A program made the position numbers and the translations under genes. A stretch of 38,438 nucleotides of DNA from an uncultured Elusimicrobia bacterium (GTDB taxonomy: Bacteria; Elusimicrobiota; Elusimicrobia; Elusimicrobiales; UBA9959): NCBI GenBank assembly GCA_903889965.1, contig CAISZM010000040.1:1-38438 (forward strand). Reading direction: 5' to 3'. The notes beneath the pieces are model-generated. The model ran no database searches and was not told the origin of the DNA. It saw nothing but the letters and a program-made list of their open reading frames with translations. This document shows positions 33,619 through 38,438 of this stretch, piece by piece (position 1 is the stretch's first letter; each line of letters opens with the position of its first letter).

Positions 33619-35091
33619 ATGCCCACGATAAAGATCGACGGAAGAACCATAGAAGTGACCAAAGGCACGACGCTCCTCGAGGCCGCGCAGAAGCTTGGCA
33701 TCTACATACCGCGCTACTGCTACCATCCCAAGCTTTCAATTTCCGGCAACTGCCGGATGTGCCTGGTGGAGATAGAGAACGCCCCGAAACTTGCCACCGC
33801 CTGTTCCACGGAGGCCGCCGAGGGCATGTCGGTGTTCACCGGGACGGATAAAGTTAAAACCGCGCGCAGGGACATGCTGGAATTCCTGCTTATAAACCAC
33901 CCGCTGGATTGTCCTATCTGCGACCAGGCGGGGGAATGCGGGCTGCAGGATTACTACATGAAGTACAGCCTTCAAAAAAGCCGCTTCCGACAGGAAGAGA
34001 AGGTGCGCCGGCAGAAACGCCGCGCCGTCGGGCCCCACCTCGTACTGGACAACGAACGCTGCATACTTTGCACGCGCTGCGTGCGTTTCTGCGCCGAGGT
34101 GACGAAGACCTCCGAACTTGAGGTTATGCAGAGGTCGGACCATTCCTACATAGATCTCAAAGAGGGCAAGGCGCTGGACAACAATTATTCCCTTAACATC
34201 GCCGACATCTGCCCCGTAGGCGCTTTCACCTCGCGCGACTTCCGCTTTAAGCAGCGGGTCTGGTTCCTGAAAAAGACTTCCACGGTCTGCCTCGGCTGCG
34301 CCACGGGCTGCCGAATGACGGCGCATCACAACGAGAATACGATCTACCGCCTCGTCCCGCTCCCCAATTCCCAGACCAACACCTGGCTTTGCGATCATGG
34401 CCGGATGACATACAAGGCGGTGCAGGCCGGGGACAGGCTTTCCAAAGGCGTCATCAAGAACGGCCTGATAGACCTGGAACCCGCCCTGCGGGAGGCGGCT
34501 ACGCGCATCGACGAGGCGAAATCGGAGGCCGCCGTCCTGGGTTCGCCCTGGCTTTCCGTGGAGGACAACGCCGCGCTGGCCCGCCTCGCGATAAGCGCCC
34601 TTAAAACCGTAAATTTCTGTTTTGAATTCAGCTCCGGGCAGGGCATAAAGGACGGCATACTGGTGAACGAGGATCCCGCCCCCAACACGGCCGGAGCCGG
34701 ACTGCTGAAGGCGGCCCACGGCGGCGTTTCCCTCGAGGAACTCTCCGGCCGCATCGCCTCCGGCCGGATAAAAGTCCTGGTGACCGAAGCCCGCGCCGCG
34801 GGCCTGGTAAAGACCGCGCTTAAAACCTCCGGCTGCCGGCTTATCGTTTTCGCCCAAAACCGCTCCGAAATACCGGCGGGGGCCTACGCTACGCTGCCCT
34901 ACGCCTCGTATTTTGAAACCCCTGGAACCTTCATAAATTACCAGGGCCTGCGCCGCAGAACAAACCCGGCGGTGCGCCCCGCGGACGGGGTCAAACCGCT
35001 CTGGAACGTGGTCAACAAACTCGCAGCTTACAGCGGGACTTCCCTCGGCCTGGACTCCGCCGAGAACGCTCTTAAGGACATAAAGTTGTGA
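33619..35091 (+). CDS. nuoG: NADH-quinone oxidoreductase subunit G, short form
   Basis: The iron-sulfur 75-kDa-type subunit. The N-terminal part has the 2Fe-2S set (RYCYHP, NCRMC, ACST), the His/Cys cluster N5 (HPLDCPICDQAGEC) and the 4Fe-4S motif CILCTRCVRFC with a later CPVG. A further CLGCATGC begins the molybdopterin-like part. The whole protein has 490 residues against about 700-900 in most NuoG, so the C-terminal molybdopterin-fold region is much reduced. It starts 4 bases after nuoF, and its stop overlaps the nuoH start region. Confidence 0.93.
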   Translation: MPTIKIDGRTIEVTKGTTLLEAAQKLGIYIPRYCYHPKLSISGNCRMCLVEIENAPKLATACSTEAAEGMSVFTGTDKVKTARRDMLEFLLINHPLDCPICDQAGECGLQDYYMKYSLQKSRFRQEEKVRRQKRRAVGPHLVLDNERCILCTRCVRFCAEVTKTSELEVMQRSDHSYIDLKEGKALDNNYSLNIADICPVGAFTSRDFRFKQRVWFLKKTSTVCLGCATGCRMTAHHNENTIYRLVPLPNSQTNTWLCDHGRMTYKAVQAGDRLSKGVIKNGLIDLEPALREAATRIDEAKSEAAVLGSPWLSVEDNAALARLAISALKTVNFCFEFSSGQGIKDGILVNEDPAPNTAGAGLLKAAHGGVSLEELSGRIASGRIKVLVTEARAAGLVKTALKTSGCRLIVFAQNRSEIPAGAYATLPYASYFETPGTFINYQGLRRRTNPAVRPADGVKPLWNVVNKLAAYSGTSLGLDSAENALKDIKL

Positions 35092-36209
35092 TGCCGGTAT
35101 TTTTCGAAGCTAACAAGGACATGCTGATATTCACCGGCGCCGCCGCGGTGAAGATCCTTGTTTTCCTGAACGCCATTATGGGCTTTACCGCGCTGCTGAC
35201 GCTCGCGGAGCGGAAGGTAAGCGCGCTCATACAGGACCGCATCGGACCCAACCGGGCCTCGGTGTTCGGGCTGACGCTTAACGGCCTTTTTCACCCGGTT
35301 GCCGACGGGATAAAAATGGTGTTCAAAGAGGATTTCACCCCCGGCCGGGCAGAAAAACTGCTGTTTACTCTGGCGCCTTTTTTCGCCCTGGTCCCTGTGC
35401 TGGCGCTTTTCGCCCTTATTCCCTTCGGCGACTACATTATGATCTCCGGCTACAGGCTGGACCTCCAGATAGCCGACCTGCCGCTGGGCCTTTTCTTCGT
35501 GCTGGCGCTCTCGGGCCTGGCCATATACGGGGTATTCCTGGGAGGCTGGGCCTCAAAAAACAATTTCGCGCTGCTGGGCGCGATGCGCGGCGCGGCCCAG
35601 ATGGTTTCCTACGAAGTGGTGCTGGGCCTGACCCTGGTAGGACTGATGATGATATACGGCTCGGCCGGCCTCCAGGACATGGTGCGCGCGCAGGGGAAGC
35701 TTCTGTTCGGCTTCATCCCGGCCTGGGGCGTGGTCTGCCAGCCATTCGCCTTTATACTTTTCCTCACCGCGGCCATAGCGGAGAACAAGCGCACGCCGTT
35801 CGACCTGGTGGAGGGGGAATCCGAGATCATCGGCTACTTCATGGAATACAGTTCCATGCGCTTCGCCGCCTTCATGTTCGCGGAATTCCTTGAGATAATA
35901 CTTGTGTCCATGCTGGCAGCCACGCTTTTCTTCGGCGGCTGGCAGGTGCCGTACCTGCATGAAACCGGATTTATATTCCCCGGAGGGGCGCTGCTGCCGG
36001 TCAACCACTACCTCGTGGCCGCCCTGCAGACCGGAGCCTTCGCCGCCAAAACCGTCGCCTTCTCCTGGTTCCTGCTTGTAGTGCGCTGGACCCTGCCGCG
36101 CTTCCGCTTCGATCAGATGATGGGCCTGTGCTGGAAAACGCTCCTTCCGCTGGCCCTGCTGAACATTTTAATGACCGGCGCGGTCATGCTGGCTTTGGGA
36201 AAGATATGA
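35091..36209 (+). CDS. nuoH: NADH-quinone oxidoreductase subunit H
   Basis: A membrane subunit with about eight helices that links the quinone site to the proton pumps, 372 residues. Conserved stretches are LAERKVSALIQDRIGPNR, PVADGIKMVFKEDFTP, MVSYEVVLGL and ENKRTPFDLVEGESEIIGYFMEYSS. ATG 35091 overlaps the nuoG stop by one base (TGATG); a GTG at 35088 is also possible. nuoI overlaps its end by 4 bases. Confidence 0.96.
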   Translation: MPVFFEANKDMLIFTGAAAVKILVFLNAIMGFTALLTLAERKVSALIQDRIGPNRASVFGLTLNGLFHPVADGIKMVFKEDFTPGRAEKLLFTLAPFFALVPVLALFALIPFGDYIMISGYRLDLQIADLPLGLFFVLALSGLAIYGVFLGGWASKNNFALLGAMRGAAQMVSYEVVLGLTLVGLMMIYGSAGLQDMVRAQGKLLFGFIPAWGVVCQPFAFILFLTAAIAENKRTPFDLVEGESEIIGYFMEYSSMRFAAFMFAEFLEIILVSMLAATLFFGGWQVPYLHETGFIFPGGALLPVNHYLVAALQTGAFAAKTVAFSWFLLVVRWTLPRFRFDQMMGLCWKTLLPLALLNILMTGAVMLALGKI

Positions 36210-36760
36210 TAAGCGTAAAAAAAGTGGACAATAAGCCGCTGAACCTGCTCGAAAGGATATACCTTTACGAGATAGCCCGCGGCTTATCGGTAACCATGCG
36301 CCACTTTTTCAAAAATCTTTTCAACCCCGCGGGCATGCCCACGGTACAGTACCCCGAGCAGACCATCCCCCTGGCCGGGAACGCCCGGTTCCGCACCCGC
36401 CACCGCCTGAAGATACGCGCCGACGGCTCGCCCAAGTGCGTGGCCTGCTTCATGTGCCAGACCGCCTGCCCGGCCTACTGCATAAAGATCGAGGCGGCCG
36501 AGTACCCCTCAAATAACGTCGAAAAATATCCCGCTGTTTTCAACATAGACCTCTCCCGCTGCGTAATGTGCGGCATGTGCGTGGAAGCCTGCCCGGAGGA
36601 CGCCATAGCCATGGACACCGCGGAAATACCCGGTGGCGCCGCCGCGCGCGCCGAACTGATGATGACCAGGGAAACCCTGCTGCGGAACCTCCCCGGGGAA
36701 AAGCCGACGCTGGGCGCCTCCAACCGCCTGGCGAACGAGTATCTCGGAGGTAAAGAATGA
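36206..36760 (+). CDS. nuoI: NADH-quinone oxidoreductase subunit I
   Basis: A 184-residue ferredoxin-like subunit carrying two 4Fe-4S clusters (N6a and N6b) with ligands CVACFMCQTACP and CVMCGMCVEACP. The N-terminal amphipathic region holds GLSVTMRHFFKNLFNP. ATG 36206 overlaps the nuoH stop by 4 bases; the longer frame to 36128 lies inside nuoH. Its stop overlaps nuoJ by 4 bases. Confidence 0.96.
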   Translation: MISVKKVDNKPLNLLERIYLYEIARGLSVTMRHFFKNLFNPAGMPTVQYPEQTIPLAGNARFRTRHRLKIRADGSPKCVACFMCQTACPAYCIKIEAAEYPSNNVEKYPAVFNIDLSRCVMCGMCVEACPEDAIAMDTAEIPGGAAARAELMMTRETLLRNLPGEKPTLGASNRLANEYLGGKE

Positions 36761-37251
36761 TACTTGCCGCTTCGATATACTTCTTCGCCGCTCTGGCCGC
36801 CGCCGCCACGCTCCTCATGGTCTTCCAGCGCAACCCCGTAAAAGCCGCGCTCCTGATGCTGACGGCCCTGCTCTCCACTGCGGGGCTGTACCTTGCCTTC
36901 AACGCGCAGCTGCTGGCCGTGCTGCAGATAATACTTTACGCCGGGGCCATCATGACCCTTTTCATAATCGCGCTCACCGTCACGCCCCAGGCCTGGCGCG
37001 ACAGGCCGTCCCCCGGGCGCGCGCGGCTCGTGCTCGGCCTGGCCGCCGCGGCGCTCATACTGGCCGAATTGCTCAAGGTCTCCGCCGGGCTGAGGCAGCT
37101 CGCTCTCTCCCCGGGATTCGCCGAAACCGGCGCCCTCGCGCTGGCGCGAGAACTGTTCGGACGTTTCGCGTTCCAATTCGAACTGCTCTCGCTGGTTATA
37201 CTGGCCTCGATAGTCGGCGCGGTAACGCTGGCCGCGAAAAAAGGCGGGTAG
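36757..37251 (+). CDS. nuoJ: NADH-quinone oxidoreductase subunit J
   Basis: A 164-residue membrane subunit with five helices. NPVKAALLMLTALLSTAGLYLAFNAQLLAVLQIILYAGAIMTLF is the conserved core of NuoJ/ND6. It overlaps nuoI by 4 bases (ATGA) and ends 10 bases before nuoK. Confidence 0.95.
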   Translation: MILAASIYFFAALAAAATLLMVFQRNPVKAALLMLTALLSTAGLYLAFNAQLLAVLQIILYAGAIMTLFIIALTVTPQAWRDRPSPGRARLVLGLAAAALILAELLKVSAGLRQLALSPGFAETGALALARELFGRFAFQFELLSLVILASIVGAVTLAAKKGG

Positions 37252-37261
37252 AAGAAATTAT

Positions 37262-37567
37262 ATGCACGTTTATCCCATGAGTTCCTATACGCCGGCCGCA
37301 ATAAGCTTTATTCTTTTTACGCTCGCCGCGGCGGGTTTCCTCACCTGCGGCAGCCTCGTGCGCATGCTCATGTTCCTTGAACTGATGCTTAACGCCGCGA
37401 ACATCGCCATGGTAACCCTGGGGCCGGCGACCGCTTCACAGGCCTACGCCGCCATGCTTTTTGCCATAGCCGCGGCTGAAGCCGGCGTGGGGCTGGCGCT
37501 TATAATAACACTGGCTTCGGTTTTCAAGACGCTCGAAACCGGGAACATAAAAGGACTCAGAGGATAA
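37262..37567 (+). CDS. nuoK: NADH-quinone oxidoreductase subunit K
   Basis: A 101-residue membrane subunit with three helices and the buried acidic residues expected in the proton path: Glu in MFLELMLNAANI and Glu in AAAEAGVGLALI. An internal ATG at 37277 is an alternative start that would remove five residues. Confidence 0.95.
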   Translation: MHVYPMSSYTPAAISFILFTLAAAGFLTCGSLVRMLMFLELMLNAANIAMVTLGPATASQAYAAMLFAIAAAEAGVGLALIITLASVFKTLETGNIKGLRG

Positions 37568-37602
37568 GAACGCCTTACTGATCGTACGCGGTTCACGAAC
37601 TT

Positions 37603-38438
37603 ATGCCGGAAACTTACTGCCCTCTCCTCAAGTGGATACTGCTGGCGCCGCTCGCGGGCTTCGCGCTTAACGGACTTTTCGGAAAAAGATTCCTTGGCGA
37701 GAAGGCCGGCGGCGCCGTGGGGACCCTGGCCATATTCACCGCGTTCCTGCTCGCCGGCGCGGCTTTCCTGAATCTCCTTAACCTGCCCCCGGAGAGCCGG
37801 ATCCTGCGCGATAACCTTTACACCTGGATCTCGGCCGGAAGTTTCACGGTCGACGCTGCTTTCCGCTTCGATCCGCTCTCCGCGGTAATGGCGCTGATAG
37901 TCACCGGGGTAAGCTTCCTGATACACGTCTATTCCATCGGCTACATGAAAGGCGACGGCGGCTATAACCGCTACTTCGCCTATCTCAACCTCTTCGTCTT
38001 CTTCATGCTCACCCTGGTCCTCGCCGACAACCCGCTATTGATGTTCGTCGGCTGGGAAGGCGTAGGCCTCTGCTCCTACCTGCTGATAGGCTTCTGGTAC
38101 GAGGACCCGGAGAAGGCCTCGGCCGGAAAGAAAGCGTTCATAACGAACCGCGTCGGAGACGCGGGATTCCTGCTGGGCCTGATGCTCCTGTCCGCCCTGC
38201 TGGCCTCGAACGGCGTCTTCGCGCTGGACTTCGCCACCCTGGAGCATAGCGCGCCCCTTTTGGCCCCGGTCACCGTACTGGGCATGGGCGCACCCACGCT
38301 TATCTGCCTGTTGCTCTTCTTCGGGGCCACCGGAAAATCGGCCCAGTTCCCTCTCCATGTCTGGCTGCCGGACGCGATGGCCGGCCCTACCCCGGTTTCG
38401 GCGCTGATACATGCGGCTACTATGGTCACCGCCGGCGT
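37603..38438 (+). CDS. nuoL: NADH-quinone oxidoreductase subunit L, cut by the window end
   Basis: The 5' part of the ND5-type antiporter subunit that pumps protons; about 278 codons are inside the window and the frame is open at 38438. The sequence has FRFDPLSAVMALIVTGVSFLIHVYSIGYM, then FFMLTLVLADNPLLMFVGWEGVGLCSYLLIGFWY (with the key Glu of the WEGVGL motif), and near the edge the TGKSAQFPLHVWLPDAMAGPTPVSALIHAATMVTAG block. It starts 35 bases after nuoK at ATG 37603. nuoM and nuoN probably follow outside the window. Confidence 0.95.
   Translation, partial: MPETYCPLLKWILLAPLAGFALNGLFGKRFLGEKAGGAVGTLAIFTAFLLAGAAFLNLLNLPPESRILRDNLYTWISAGSFTVDAAFRFDPLSAVMALIVTGVSFLIHVYSIGYMKGDGGYNRYFAYLNLFVFFMLTLVLADNPLLMFVGWEGVGLCSYLLIGFWYEDPEKASAGKKAFITNRVGDAGFLLGLMLLSALLASNGVFALDFATLEHSAPLLAPVTVLGMGAPTLICLLLFFGATGKSAQFPLHVWLPDAMAGPTPVSALIHAATMVTAG

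Noticed and set aside
33736-34857. Minus-strand open frame of 373 codons opposite nuoG
   Set aside because: Antisense shadow; nuoG has all its cluster motifs on the plus strand.
1-38438. CRISPR array, prophage, insertion sequence or classical defence system
   Set aside because: No regularly spaced repeats, no transposase, integrase or phage structural gene, and no known defence proteins were seen.

Overview
The window is a GC-rich (roughly 60 % by eye), densely packed stretch of bacterial chromosome. It suggests a diderm heterotroph: lipoprotein and signal-peptide exports, a binding-protein sugar transporter, acetate kinase and a full-type NADH:quinone oxidoreductase. The gene set and style resemble Elusimicrobiota or a neighbouring phylum, but that is a low-confidence impression that needs a phylogeny. 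There is no rRNA, no transposase, no phage gene and no CRISPR array.

Layout. (1) 23-4540, minus strand: a small membrane protein, then a carbohydrate ABC importer (lipoprotein binding protein, two permeases, MalK/MsmX-type ATPase whose C-terminus looks cut short near the window edge). (2) 4650-8001: a secreted DUF2914 protein, a bidirectional terminator, acetate kinase overlapping a TrkA-linked K+ channel on the minus strand, and a small pseudopilin-like secreted protein. (3) 8066-17900, minus strand: tRNA-Lys and tRNA-Leu, then trigger factor, ClpP and Lon, followed by five tightly overlapping genes (a DUF885 protein that has lost its metal ligands, an ABC-2 ATPase and permease, a TPR protein, a glycosyltransferase). 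Lon is split by two one-base insertions, both in five-base G runs. (4) 18015-22167, plus strand: a TPR-SpoIID protein and two glycosyltransferases for envelope or surface-polysaccharide work. (5) 22272-25849: the conserved yceD-rpmF-plsX-fabG-acpP-rnc cluster, without fabH and fabD. (6) 25916-27062: a Qnr-like pentapeptide-repeat protein and a 535-base gene-free region full of inverted repeats. (7) 27063-29170: trmJ, tag and an EFR1-type flavodoxin-ferredoxin protein. (8) 29234-38438: nuoA to nuoL (nuoL cut by the window end), encoding complex I with a short NuoG.

How it works together. Sugars enter through the ABC importer; acetate kinase can make ATP from acetyl phosphate; NADH is oxidised by complex I. 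The proteostasis genes form a co-oriented block downstream of two tRNAs. The fatty-acid/phospholipid cluster and the glycosyltransferases build the envelope.

The most striking cross-window observation is regulatory. Six genes, five of them at the head of a run, carry an extended -10 element (TGn-TAnnnT) ending only 6-9 bases before the start codon, with no Shine-Dalgarno sequence. They therefore look leaderless. Other genes in the same window have good Shine-Dalgarno sequences, so two modes of initiation appear to coexist. The other items most worth checking are the structured gene-free region at 26528-27062, the degenerate DUF885 protein coupled to an exporter, and the hairpin-like element between the two tRNAs.
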